Part shown: piece after piece, positions 1 to 6,762 of the stretch
How the letters are laid out: each line of letters opens with the position of its first letter
Position numbering within the stretch: position 1 is the stretch's first letter
From: DATGHS01 sp035307785
Lineage (GTDB): Bacteria; Planctomycetota; Planctomycetia; Gemmatales; Gemmataceae
Length of the DNA stretch: 20,543 nt
Assembly: GCA_035307785.1 (NCBI GenBank)
Contig: DATGHS010000103.1
Coordinates: 1-20,543 of the forward strand
Direction: 5' to 3'
Notes under the pieces: model-generated
The model's input: only the letters and a program-made list of their open reading frames with translations
Databases searched by the model: none
What the model was told of the DNA's origin: nothing
Translations under genes and position numbers: made by a program

Positions 1-999
1 CTTTTCCACGATGTCACGATTGTGAAAGGCAAGAGCGCATACAACGATGCCGCGGCCAAGCGATTGGCGAAGATTCTCGAACCGTGGGGCGTGCGTTGTA
101 AGGAGACACCACTGGCCGACGCCGCTAAATCGCGCAAGCTCACCGAAGAAGAAGCTCGAACGTGGTGCGGCCTGGTATATGCCGGCAGCGGGCAGATCAA
201 GCCCGGCGACAGCAATTCGCCAGCGCTGGCCGGCTTCGCGGTGCAGGGCCCAGTGATCCTTCTCGGCACGCCGGAAGACAATCCGATCATCGACTTTCTG
301 CTGAAGGAACGTTTCCTGCCGTACACGCCGAAGGCCGACAACTTCCCCGGCCCGAATCGCGGCATGCTGGCCTGGCAGCGCGACGGTATTGGGCCCGGAC
401 AGGAATCGATCACACTGATCGGCTATGATGAAGCAGGCATGGGCGAGGCGGTGGGCAGCTTTTACGAAGCCGCCGCGGGCATCGATCCACTGACCAAGTA
501 CCGCCTGCCGGAAACCGTAAACATCAAACCGGCGAAATCGGCGCCCGGCCTATATCCGAGGGCGGCGATCGCTTGGCAGACCCTTCGACCAGACCGGATT
601 CGGGCGGTGTGGGTTGACAAGGACCTGCTCTCCGTCGTAAGTCACGATGGCTCGATGGTCCAGTATCACTCCGATGGAAAGGCCGGATCTTCGGGGACGC
701 TGAAGCAGAGTGAAGTCGAAGCTATGGTGCAGGAAAAGACCGCTCCTGCCGATTCATCCTTCACTGCCCTCGCCAAGAAGCAAGAACGCGTGGATCGCTT
801 AATCAAGTTCCACTGCGGCTCTGGCGGCAAGCTGGCGGTCGCTTACTGGGGCGGCACGTTGCGCATAGCCGATTCCGACGGCAGAATTCTCAGCGAGCAG
901 CAGTTGCCGCAAGACATTACCGCGATGGCGTGGCTGGGCGATACGCTCATCGCAGGCTTGGCGGACGGAAGAGTGATGGCTCTGGAGTCGCCGAAATAG
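1..999 (+). CDS. C-terminal part of a large protein with propeller-like repeats (5' end outside window)
   Basis: The frame is open from base 1 and ends at the TAG at 997-999, so the start lies upstream and about 332 residues are visible. A GTG at 22 is in frame but has no ribosome binding site, and coding sequence precedes it. The first part (to about base 510) looks like a compact alpha/beta domain with ILLGTPEDNP and LIGYDEAG segments. From about base 590 short strand-rich repeats of WD40/PQQ-propeller style appear (RAVWVDKDLLSVVSHDGS, LAVAYWGGTLRIADSDGR, MAWLGDTLIAGLADGRV). The last blade ends the protein. Secreted or periplasmic multi-domain proteins of this kind are common in planctomycetes. 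I do not recognise the family of the first domain and assign no catalytic function. A 23-bp perfect inverted repeat begins seven bases after the stop. Confidence 0.8.
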   Translation, partial: LFHDVTIVKGKSAYNDAAAKRLAKILEPWGVRCKETPLADAAKSRKLTEEEARTWCGLVYAGSGQIKPGDSNSPALAGFAVQGPVILLGTPEDNPIIDFLLKERFLPYTPKADNFPGPNRGMLAWQRDGIGPGQESITLIGYDEAGMGEAVGSFYEAAAGIDPLTKYRLPETVNIKPAKSAPGLYPRAAIAWQTLRPDRIRAVWVDKDLLSVVSHDGSMVQYHSDGKAGSSGTLKQSEVEAMVQEKTAPADSSFTALAKKQERVDRLIKFHCGSGGKLAVAYWGGTLRIADSDGRILSEQQLPQDITAMAWLGDTLIAGLADGRVMALESPK

Positions 1000-1006
1000 C
1001 AGGGAA

Positions 1007-1062
1007 TTAGCCCGAAGCGCAAGCGAGGGGTGCCGGTCGCCCTCGCTTGCGCTTCGGGCTAA
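1007..1062. repeat. Perfect 23-bp inverted repeat (REP-like), possible terminator
   Basis: The arms at 1007-1029 and 1040-1062 are exact reverse complements (core GCCCGAAGCGCAAGCGAGGG) around a 10-nt loop. It begins seven bases after the stop of the upstream gene, so the RNA could act as a terminator or 3' stabiliser, but no T-tract follows. From memory, this sequence is a frequently dispersed intergenic element in planctomycete genomes; that could not be checked here. Confidence 0.85.
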
Positions 1063-1122
1063 CGGGCCCTGCCCAAATAGGATCAGTGTTTTACGACAGT
1101 TGCTGACATGGGAGACAATCAA

Positions 1123-2337
1123 GTGTTCATTCGCTCGATTGGTATTACCACGGTCATAATGTGGTGCGCCACTTTTGCCTTCGCCGCGCCGCCAGACCCG
1201 AAAAAGACCGGCTGGTTTCTCGACTTCGCTCAGGCCAAGGCCGAAGCGCAGCGCACCGGCAAACCGCTGCTCGTGGTCCTGCGCTGCGAGCGGTGAACGG
1301 ACTGCCGCGACTTTGACGAGCAGGTTGTTCGTCTCGAGCAGTTGACCGACGTGGCCGACAAATTCATCCGGGTGCGGCTGGTGCGCATCCAGGGTGTCGA
1401 TCTCAGTCTCTTCGATTTCGACTTCGATCTCACCTGGGTCGTGTTCTTCATGAATGCGAATGAGAAAGTTTACGGGCGTTACGGCGGCCGTGATGCGCGC
1501 AGCGCGGAAAGCCGGCAGTCTTTGGCCGGGTTGAACTACGCGATGGAATTGGCGCTGAAGACGCACGAGCGCGATGCCGAAGCGAAGCCGGCAGCGCGGT
1601 CGAGTAAACCGCTGTTCGTGGACGATTACCCTGCCGCCAAGCGCCGCATTCACAATGATTGCATCCACTGCCATCAGGTCTGGGAATTTCGCCGCGACGA
1701 GTTGAAGTCCACCGGCCAATGGAGCAATGATAAAGTCTGGATTTACCCGCTGCCGGAGAATGTCGGCATCACGCTGGAAGTGGACCGCACGGATTGCGTG
1801 AAGGCGGTGAAGCCGGGCTCCGCGGCCGAGAAGGCCGGGCTGAAAGTCGGCGACGCGCTGCGCCGCCTGAACGGCATGTCCGCGGTTACGTTTCTGGATG
1901 CGCAGTATGCCTTGCATTACGCGCCGGCCCGGGGCCAGACTGCCATCGCCTGGGAACGCAACGGTAAGCCGATGACCGGCACGCTCGACCTCGCCGAAGG
2001 CTGGCGCAAGACCAATATCACCTGGCGGCCATCGGTGCTGGACATTTTGCCGAGCCTCAGCCTGTATGGCGAAGACTTGAGCGCAAAGGAAAAACAAGCA
2101 CTTGCCTTGTCGGAGAAGCATCTCGCATTTCGGCAGGACAAGACCGTGCACCGCGATGCCAAAGCCGCGGGTGTCGAACCTGGCGATATTATCGTGGGTG
2201 TGGATAATCTCAGTCTCGACATGACGATGCTGGAATTCCTGGGCTACGTGCGGAAAAACTATTTGGTCGGCGACCAGATCACGCTGAACGTGCTGCGCGG
2301 CGGCAAAAAACTTGATTTGCCAATCACGCTGAAATGA
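1123..2337 (+). CDS. Secreted thioredoxin-like/PDZ-domain selenoprotein (UGA read as Sec)
   Basis: One frame runs to the TGA stop at 2335-2337, crossed only by a TGA at 1294-1296. The GTG start at 1123 is preferred because GGGAG lies 8 nt upstream and it gives a compact signal peptide (hydrophobic to about residue 21, then APP). An in-frame ATG at 1108 is the alternative. Read through, the protein is 404 aa: signal peptide; thioredoxin-like segment about 30-140 with LLVVLRCER-U58-TDC61, a Sec-x-x-Cys redox motif; CIHCH at 180-184, a possible c-type haem site; and two PDZ domains at about 214-290 and 320-400. A hairpin starting 18 nt after the UGA resembles a bacterial SECIS. I recall an NCBI family named Trx7/PDZ domain-containing (seleno)protein, unchecked. 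Likely an envelope thiol/selenol redox protein. The alternative is a pseudogene with a nonsense codon, but the in-register Sec-x-x-Cys motif and the hairpin argue against it. moaA lies downstream beyond a repeat. Confidence 0.85.
1294..1333 (+). promoter_or_regulatory. Sec UGA codon with bacterial SECIS-like hairpin
   Basis: UGA is at 1294-1296. The downstream stem is GACGAGC (1315-1321) with GUUCGUC (1327-1333), seven pairs including one G-U, closing the five-base loop AGGUU (1322-1326). The loop G-G-U lies 27-29 nt after the UGA. Known bacterial SECIS elements sit directly 3' of the UGA inside the coding region and need a G/U-containing apical loop; the E. coli fdhF loop is AGGUCU. Folding was done by eye only. 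Confidence 0.7.
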
Positions 2338-2354
2338 TTTTCTGGTAAAGTAAA

Positions 2355-2420
2355 CTTTGCGTTCTTTGTGTCTTTGCGGTGAAAAGCATTTTTCACCGCA
2401 AAGGCGCAAAGAACGCAAAG
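2355..2420. repeat. 31-bp imperfect palindromic repeat (TTCACCGCAAAG family), copy 1
   Basis: Arms 2355-2385 and 2390-2420 match over 31 positions with two mismatches (both compatible with G-U pairs in one RNA strand), around the loop GCAT. The core is TTCACCGCAAAGGCGCAAAG. A related copy lies at 6763-6849. It fills the gap between the PDZ protein and moaA, ending 17 nt before the moaA start, so it may terminate the first transcript or place a hairpin in the moaA leader. Similar sequences are, from memory, scattered through many bacterial genomes. Confidence 0.9.
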
Positions 2421-2437
2421 AAAAACAGTGAAGAATC

Positions 2438-3439
2438 ATGTCAGCGAAACGCATGCCGCAATTGATCGACACCTTTGGCCGCATTCACAACAACCTGCGC
2501 ATCAGCGTCACGGATCGTTGCAACCTGCGCTGCGTCTATTGCATGCCGGAAGACGTGGTCTTTCTCGACCGGCATGAGCTATTGAGCTTCGAAGAGATCG
2601 CGCATTTCGTGCAGGTGGCCGCGCCTCTGGGCATCGACAAGCTGCGGCTCACCGGCGGCGAGCCGTTGATGCGGCGTGAGCTGCATCGGCTCGTGAAGTT
2701 GCTCGCGCCGATCCCCGGCATTCGCGACATCGGCCTCACCACCAACGGGCTGCTTCTGGCCGAACACGCGCAAGCGCTGCGCGAGGCCGGGTTGCAGCGG
2801 TTGAACGCGAGCCTCGACACGTTGGACGCGGGCCGCTTCTTTGAACTCACTCGCCGCGAAGGCTTGGACCGCGTGATCGATGGCATCCTGGCTGCAAAAA
2901 AGGCGGGCTTTTCGCGCATCAAGATTAACGCGGTGGCTATTCGCGGTTTCATCGAGCATGATGCGGTGCCGCTGGCGCGCTTTTGCCGCGAGCATGGCTT
3001 TGAGATGCGCTTCATCGAATACATGCCCATTGGGGCCGAAGCCTGGGAGCGGGCCAAAGTCTTCTTCGCCCATGAATTGCTGGAACTACTGGAGCGCGAG
3101 ATCGCCCCGCTGGCTCCCGCCGAGGATTACGATCCCCGGGCCCCGGCCATGGACTTCGAATATGCCGACGGCGGCGGCCGCGTAGGCATGATCGCTTCGG
3201 TCTCGCGGCCCTTCTGCCGCAGCTGCAATCGCGTGCGCCTCACGGCCGATGGCAAGCTCCGCAATTGCCTTTTCGCTCTCGATGAAGTGGACGTGAAGCG
3301 CTACCTGCGCGAAACGCCAGACGATGCCGCGTTATCGGAAGTGATTCGCCAGAACGTCTGGCAGAAATGGGAAGGCCACGAAATCAACACCGCGAAGTTC
3401 GTGAAGCCGGAGCGGACTATGCACGCGATTGGGGGGTAG
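2438..3439 (+). CDS. moaA: GTP 3',8-cyclase MoaA (molybdenum cofactor biosynthesis)
   Basis: A cytoplasmic radical SAM enzyme that, together with MoaC, converts GTP to cyclic pyranopterin monophosphate, the first step of molybdopterin synthesis. The 333-aa product has the family's usual length. The SAM 4Fe-4S motif CNLRCVYC gives C28, C32 and C35. RLTGGEP follows at about residue 68, and the second cluster motif FCRSCNRVRLTADGKLRNC gives C260, C263 and C277. The protein ends in the functionally important GG dipeptide (HAIGG). ATG 2438 is chosen because the FGRIHNNLRISVTDRCN segment follows at the normal distance; ATG 2453 is possible, and no good ribosome binding site is visible for either. 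No other moa or moe gene is in the window. It is isolated between a dispersed repeat and a convergent gene. Confidence 0.97.
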   Translation: MSAKRMPQLIDTFGRIHNNLRISVTDRCNLRCVYCMPEDVVFLDRHELLSFEEIAHFVQVAAPLGIDKLRLTGGEPLMRRELHRLVKLLAPIPGIRDIGLTTNGLLLAEHAQALREAGLQRLNASLDTLDAGRFFELTRREGLDRVIDGILAAKKAGFSRIKINAVAIRGFIEHDAVPLARFCREHGFEMRFIEYMPIGAEAWERAKVFFAHELLELLEREIAPLAPAEDYDPRAPAMDFEYADGGGRVGMIASVSRPFCRSCNRVRLTADGKLRNCLFALDEVDVKRYLRETPDDAALSEVIRQNVWQKWEGHEINTAKFVKPERTMHAIGG

Positions 3440-3450
3440 TGGGTGGTGAC

Positions 3451-3478
3451 CCGCGGGGCTCGAATACTCGCCCCGCGG
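3451..3478. terminator. Hairpin between convergent genes
   Basis: CCGCGGGGC (3451-3459) and GCCCCGCGG (3470-3478) form a 9-bp perfect GC-only stem with a 10-nt loop. It lies 12 nt after the moaA stop and 33 nt beyond the end of the convergent minus-strand gene. The position suits a bidirectional terminator, but there is no T-tract on either side. It may equally be a dispersed repeat. Confidence 0.45.
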
Positions 3479-3510
3479 CTTGAAAATCACCCAATAGCAC
3501 TCACCACTCA

Positions 3511-3849
3511 CTATTTCTTCTTCCCCGGCTCCACTTTAATCGAGATCACAATTTCGCGGTCGCCTTTCTTGATGGTGCCAATGGTCACGCTGCTGTCTTC
3601 TTTCACGCCTTTCAGGCCGCCTTCGATGCCTTCCTTGGGGCCGGGCTTGTTCTTCTTGCCCTTGCCGGTGGTGTAGATGTCGGCATCCTTGGCCACTTCG
3701 AAAGTCTTTTGATCGCCGGTCGGCAAGTCGACGGTGATCGTATTCTTCTCCGCATCGACCTTTTTCACTTTGCCGGTAATGTCGTCGGCCAGCGCCAGGC
3801 CGGCCATGAGGCCGAAGACGGCGCAAATGCCCAGCAATTTTCGCAGCAT
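3511..3849 (-). CDS. Small secreted protein, beta-rich, lysine-rich tail
   Basis: 112 aa. The start is ATG at 3849 (reading leftward), with AGGAG 6 nt upstream; an in-frame ATG at 3897 would put 16 polar residues before an evident signal peptide and is rejected. MLRKLLGICAVFGLMAGLALA is a typical signal peptide, with cleavage expected before DD. The mature part begins DDITGKVKKVDAEKNTITVD, a strand-turn-strand pattern seen in small OB-like or DUF5666-like extracytoplasmic proteins. It has a Gly/Lys-rich middle (TTGKGKKNKPGPKEG) and ends EPGKKK. No catalytic residues are recognised. It is convergent with moaA and divergent from the membrane gene at 4023. Function unknown. Confidence 0.8.
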   Translation of the reverse strand: MLRKLLGICAVFGLMAGLALADDITGKVKKVDAEKNTITVDLPTGDQKTFEVAKDADIYTTGKGKKNKPGPKEGIEGGLKGVKEDSSVTIGTIKKGDREIVISIKVEPGKKK

Positions 3850-4022
3850 GAGATTCTCCTTTGGAATTTGCTTCGGTGGGGATGACCAATCGAACACCGC
3901 ATATCGTAATAGGTTCCGCGACTCTTGGAATAGGCAGGAATTGCTATTTCCTCTCTTCCCGGTAAGCCAAAGCGATACGATAAATCCCGTGTGTGAAGCG
4001 AACTCACATGGAGCTAATACGG

Positions 4023-4766
4023 ATGCCAGTCAGCAAACGTCCCGGCGCGGTGACGGCGATCGCGGTGTTACACTTTGTATTCGGCGGCCTGGACATCGCC
4101 GGAGCGCTGTGCATTGGCATTGGCTCCGTCTTTTTTGTTTCGATGATGAGCAGTATGCCGCCGCCGCCGCCGGGGCAGCCCGATTTGAAGCAGATGCTCC
4201 AGATCTTTGATCGCAACGCGCCCACCGCGAAATGGTATTTCGTCGGCGTCGTGGTCGAAATGCTGGTCGCCGGCATTCTCATGATTACGGCCGGCATCGG
4301 TCTCATGAAAATGAGATACTGGGGCCGGAATCTTACCATCGTCTATGCGATTATTCGCATCCTTTGGACGCTCAGTTCAACGACTTATGTCATCACGGTG
4401 TTGCAATCTCAAATGCAGAATGCAGGCAAGGAACTCGAAAAATGGAGCTAGGAGCAGCAAAAGAATCGGCCGGCAGGCGGTCCCGCGACTCCGCCTCCCG
4501 CATTCGGCGGCATGGGGGGAGGAAGTCCGACGGCCAATGCCATCAGCACGATTATTCAGCAGGCGGTTTATCTGGCGTACCCAGCAGCGGTTCTGATCGT
4601 CATGATGCTAAAGAGCGTACGCCACGCCTTTGCGGTGGCCAACGGCGACGCCCCGCCTCCCGACGAGCCGCGCGATGACCTCGACTGGGACCGCCCCGTT
4701 TCCGACCGAAATGATTTGGATGAACCGCCGCCTCGGCCAGACATTACTTCTTTCCGACCGAAATGA
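4023..4766 (+). pseudogene. Four-TM membrane protein interrupted by an in-frame TAG
   Basis: ATG 4023 has GGAG 9 nt upstream and starts MPVSKRPGAVTAIAVLHF, which matches the start of the next gene; ATG 4008 and GTG 3993 are alternatives. The frame stops at TAG 4449-4451 after GKELEKWS. It then continues in the same frame without another stop to 4766, through a Pro/Gly-rich linker, a further hydrophobic segment (AVYLAYPAAVLIVMML) and an acidic Asp/Pro-rich tail. The intact downstream paralog (4803-5486) has the same plan: RPGA start, TM helices, G-L-KM--WGR motif, last TM helix and acidic tail. The TAG therefore removes the last TM helix and tail. A single C-to-T change of a CAG codon would explain it (inference). 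It may still yield a 142-aa three-TM protein, or the TAG could be a sequencing error. Function unknown. Confidence 0.7.
4699..4766 (+). repeat. 16-bp direct repeat at the end of the interrupted gene
   Basis: TTTCCGACCGAAATGA occurs at 4699-4714 and again at 4751-4766, 52 bp apart. The copies lie in different reading frames of the same gene (VSDRN versus FRPK-stop), so the second copy supplies the stop codon. This suggests a local duplication that rewrote the C-terminus of the reading frame. Confidence 0.75.
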
Positions 4767-4802
4767 ACGAACACCTGGAATCGTGCACCATAAGGAGAGC
4801 GA

Positions 4803-5486
4803 ATGCCTCGCAGACGACGAAGACGAAGACGACCGCCTCGGCGGCCCGGCGCCATCACGACCATGGCAGTGCTAAGCTTCATTGTCGGCGGTCTTGGGCT
4901 CTTGTGCACGTGCGGCGCAGCGTCCGATCCGCTCTTATCCTTGGCATCGCCTGCCGGTGCGAAAGATCCAGGCCGCGAGGCTATCGACTTTATGAAGAAG
5001 GAAGTGCCCGGTTACCTGGCCATTCAATCCACGCGCGCAATATCGATTCTGGTACTCTCCATTGCGGTCGTGGTAGTGGGAGCAGGCTTGCTCAAGATGC
5101 AACCTTGGGGCCGGTGGCTAGCGATCCTATACGGAGTCGTGGCGTTTCTGGCCCATCTCATTTACCTCATCTTCCAGGTAGCGGTGATTTTTCCCGCGCA
5201 AGACAAGTTTTTTCTTCAGGCCGGTGGCATTCCTGGCAATGCCGCGGCATTTCACACGAGCCGCCTCGCAACCGTCGGTCTGGTATTCGTGATCTTCTGT
5301 GGGCATGCGCTATCGCTCTTAATCGTTATGCTGCTTCCTGCGATAGCCGCCGCCTTTGCGCCGCGGCGGTCGCGGGATGAGGAAGAGCTCGACGAGGATA
5401 TGGACGGTGATATCGACCGTGATGAGGGCGAAGATCGGGACGACGATGATGACCGCGATGATCAACGATACCGGCGAAGCGAATAA
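4803..5486 (+). CDS. Four-TM membrane protein with Arg-rich N-terminus and acidic tail
   Basis: 227 aa. ATG 4803 has AAGGAG 5 nt upstream. The N-terminus is MPRRRRRRRRPPRRPGA, strongly basic, followed by TM helices at about residues 17-40, 79-97, 105-130 and 166-190, and a cytoplasmic-type tail rich in Asp/Glu/Arg (EEELDEDMDGDIDRDEGED). It shares RPGA, the LKMQPWGRWLAILYG motif and the overall topology with the broken gene just upstream, so the two are tandem paralogs. The helices carry no catalytic or transport motif that I recognise. Its last 29 bases overlap the sirtuin start, suggesting translational coupling. The charged tail is of low complexity, so similarity searches should mask it. 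Confidence 0.85.
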   Translation: MPRRRRRRRRPPRRPGAITTMAVLSFIVGGLGLLCTCGAASDPLLSLASPAGAKDPGREAIDFMKKEVPGYLAIQSTRAISILVLSIAVVVVGAGLLKMQPWGRWLAILYGVVAFLAHLIYLIFQVAVIFPAQDKFFLQAGGIPGNAAAFHTSRLATVGLVFVIFCGHALSLLIVMLLPAIAAAFAPRRSRDEEELDEDMDGDIDRDEGEDRDDDDDRDDQRYRRSE

Positions 5487-6216
5487 CCGGATTGCGACTG
5501 CGGCAACGCTTCTTCGCCATGCCCGGCGCGTGGCCGTGCTCACCGGGGCCGGCGTGTCGGCCGAGAGCGGTGTGCCCACGTTCCGTGGCAGCGACGGGCT
5601 ATGGGAAGGCCACCGCATCGACGAAGTCGCCACACCGATGGCTTTCCGCGACGATCCGCGTCTGGTCTGGCGCTTCTACAACCTCCGGCGCGCCAATCTG
5701 CGGACCGTGCAGCCTAACCCGGGTCACTTCGCGCTTGCCGAACTGGAGCAGCGCTTCGCCGGCGAACATTTCACGCTGGTCACGCAAAACGTGGACAGCT
5801 TACACCGCCGCGCCGGCAGCCAGCGCGTACTGGAACTGCACGGCAACCTGTCGCGCACACGCTGCATGCAATGCCACGCGATCGAAGATCGCGGCCTGGA
5901 TGAACTCGGCGAGCTGCCGCATTGCCCGCATTGCAACGGGCTGCTCCGGCCCGACATCGTGTGGTTTCACGAAGCGCTGCCGGCAGCCACCTGGGAAGAG
6001 GCAGCGCTCATGACTTCGCTGTGCGACGTGTTCCTGGTCGTGGGTACCAGCGCCGTCGTCTACCCTGCCGCGGGGCTGATTGTTGCCGCGAAACGCAGTG
6101 GGGCGAAGGTCATCGAAATCAACCTCGCCGAAACCGACGCCAGCTACCACGCCGACGTGCGGCTCACGGGCCCGTCGGGGGCGCTGTTACCGGGATTGTT
6201 GAAGGCGATCGGGTAG
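5458..6216 (+). CDS. cobB: NAD-dependent protein deacylase, class III sirtuin (CobB/SIRT5-like)
   Basis: 252 aa from ATG 5458; in-frame ATGs at 5446 and 5449 would only deepen the overlap with the upstream gene. Sirtuins remove acyl groups from lysine using NAD+, giving nicotinamide and O-acyl-ADP-ribose. Visible motifs: GAGVSAESGVPTFRG (30-44) of the NAD-binding Rossmann fold, TQNVDSLHRRAG (109-120), catalytic H128 in ELHGN, zinc cysteines C136/C139 and C156/C159, and GTSAVVYPA near the C-terminal half. Y74 and R77 in FYNLRR match the Tyr/Arg pair that recognises succinyl and malonyl groups in SIRT5 and CobB, so desuccinylase/demalonylase activity is likely (family knowledge, not tested). 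The length is that of a minimal bacterial sirtuin. It is probably cotranscribed with the overlapping membrane gene; a functional link to it is unknown. Confidence 0.95.
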   Translation: MINDTGEANNRIATAATLLRHARRVAVLTGAGVSAESGVPTFRGSDGLWEGHRIDEVATPMAFRDDPRLVWRFYNLRRANLRTVQPNPGHFALAELEQRFAGEHFTLVTQNVDSLHRRAGSQRVLELHGNLSRTRCMQCHAIEDRGLDELGELPHCPHCNGLLRPDIVWFHEALPAATWEEAALMTSLCDVFLVVGTSAVVYPAAGLIVAAKRSGAKVIEINLAETDASYHADVRLTGPSGALLPGLLKAIG

Positions 6217-6219
6217 GAG

Positions 6220-6297
6220 AGAGGTCAGAAGTCAGAAGTCAGAGGTCAGACCGGTTCTTGCTGACTTCTGACTTCTGACTTCTGACTTCTGACTTCT
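6220..6297. repeat. Heptamer array forming an inverted repeat (GTCAGAA family), copy 1
   Basis: The left arm (6220-6249) is a run of AGAAGTC/AGAGGTC-type 7-mers and the right arm (6261-6297) is five units of CTGACTT in opposite orientation, so the whole folds into a long slipped hairpin. The 11-nt centre is not repetitive. It ends 11 nt before the response regulator start, and the last base is the first base of a TATAAT box. A second member lies at 19486-19566. Confidence 0.88.
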
Positions 6298-6302
6298 ATA
6301 AT
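6297..6302 (+). promoter_or_regulatory. -10 box TATAAT, predicted leaderless start
   Basis: Perfect TATAAT lies six bases before the ATG at 6309. With the usual -10 to start distance, transcription would begin at or within a base of the ATG, so the mRNA would be leaderless. This fits the lack of a Shine-Dalgarno sequence. The 17-bp spaced -35 position falls inside the heptamer array (TCTGAC, a poor match). The same spacing recurs at 10203. Confidence 0.55.
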
Positions 6303-6308
6303 GCTCGC

Positions 6309-6758
6309 ATGAGTACCACGAAGCCGAATGCCAAGATTCTAATCGCTGAAGATAATCCCCAGGGCGTGGAACTACTCGAGGCCTTCCTTAGCGACTTGCC
6401 GTACGAAGTTCGTTCCGCCCGAGACGGCGAGGCCACGCTGCGGCTGGTGCAGGAATGGCAGCCGGATTTGCTGCTCCTCGACATTATGATGCCGAAGCTC
6501 AGCGGCTTCGAAGTTTGCAAACGGCTACGGCAAGATTCGACCACGCGGGATTTGCCGATTATCATGGTCACGGCCTTGGATCAGCCGAGCGACGTCGAGC
6601 GGGCCGTGGAAGCCGGTACGAGCGATTTTCTGACGAAACCGATTCACAAGCTGGAATTGCGGCTGCGCATCGAAGCCATGCTGGCCAGCCATCATGGCCA
6701 GGGCGAACTCGGCGAGACGGTGGATTACATTCAGGCTGTGCAGAAAGCGAAAACCTAA
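6309..6758 (+). CDS. Single-domain response regulator (CheY-like)
   Basis: 149 aa consisting of one receiver domain and a short tail, with no DNA-binding or enzymatic output domain. Conserved residues: acidic pair E14/D15 in LIAEDN, phosphoacceptor D58 in LLLLDIMMP, T88 in IIMVTALD and K110 in FLTKPI. The tail from about residue 128 (LASHHGQGELGETVDYIQ) is helical. Such proteins receive phosphate from a histidine kinase and act by protein-protein contacts or as phosphorelay shuttles. No kinase is encoded in the window, so the partner is an orphan elsewhere. ATG 6309 is the only sensible start. There is no ribosome binding site, but TATAAT six bases upstream predicts a leaderless transcript. 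Confidence 0.95.
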   Translation: MSTTKPNAKILIAEDNPQGVELLEAFLSDLPYEVRSARDGEATLRLVQEWQPDLLLLDIMMPKLSGFEVCKRLRQDSTTRDLPIIMVTALDQPSDVERAVEAGTSDFLTKPIHKLELRLRIEAMLASHHGQGELGETVDYIQAVQKAKT

Positions 6759-6762
6759 ATCA

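Noticed and set aside
7..1000. Any tRNA, rRNA, transposase or phage gene in the window
   Set aside because: No cloverleaf with a matching acceptor stem, no rRNA motif and no transposase or integrase motif was seen anywhere by eye on either strand. A formal tRNAscan/Rfam search was not possible.
1108..1296. A separate 62-aa secreted peptide ending at the TGA
   Set aside because: The same frame continues to 2337 with thioredoxin and PDZ domains, and the fragment would be a signal peptide plus half a thioredoxin fold. The SECIS-like hairpin explains the TGA better than a tiny gene.
799..2484. A 561-codon open frame on the minus strand over the PDZ protein
   Set aside because: It is antisense to the signal peptide, Sec motif, CxxCH and two PDZ domains read on the plus strand. 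Part of it is only a translation of the dispersed repeat at 2355-2420, and its composition (many H/R/Q) is that of a shadow frame in GC-rich DNA.
4449..4451. TAG as a recoded (pyrrolysine) codon
   Set aside because: No PylB/C/D, tRNA-Pyl or other sign is present, the protein is not a methylamine methyltransferase, and the paralog does not need a special residue there. A nonsense mutation or sequence error is simpler.
6220..6297. CRISPR-like array
   Set aside because: The units are 7 bp without spacers and run in opposite arms; there are no cas genes. It is a simple-sequence inverted repeat.
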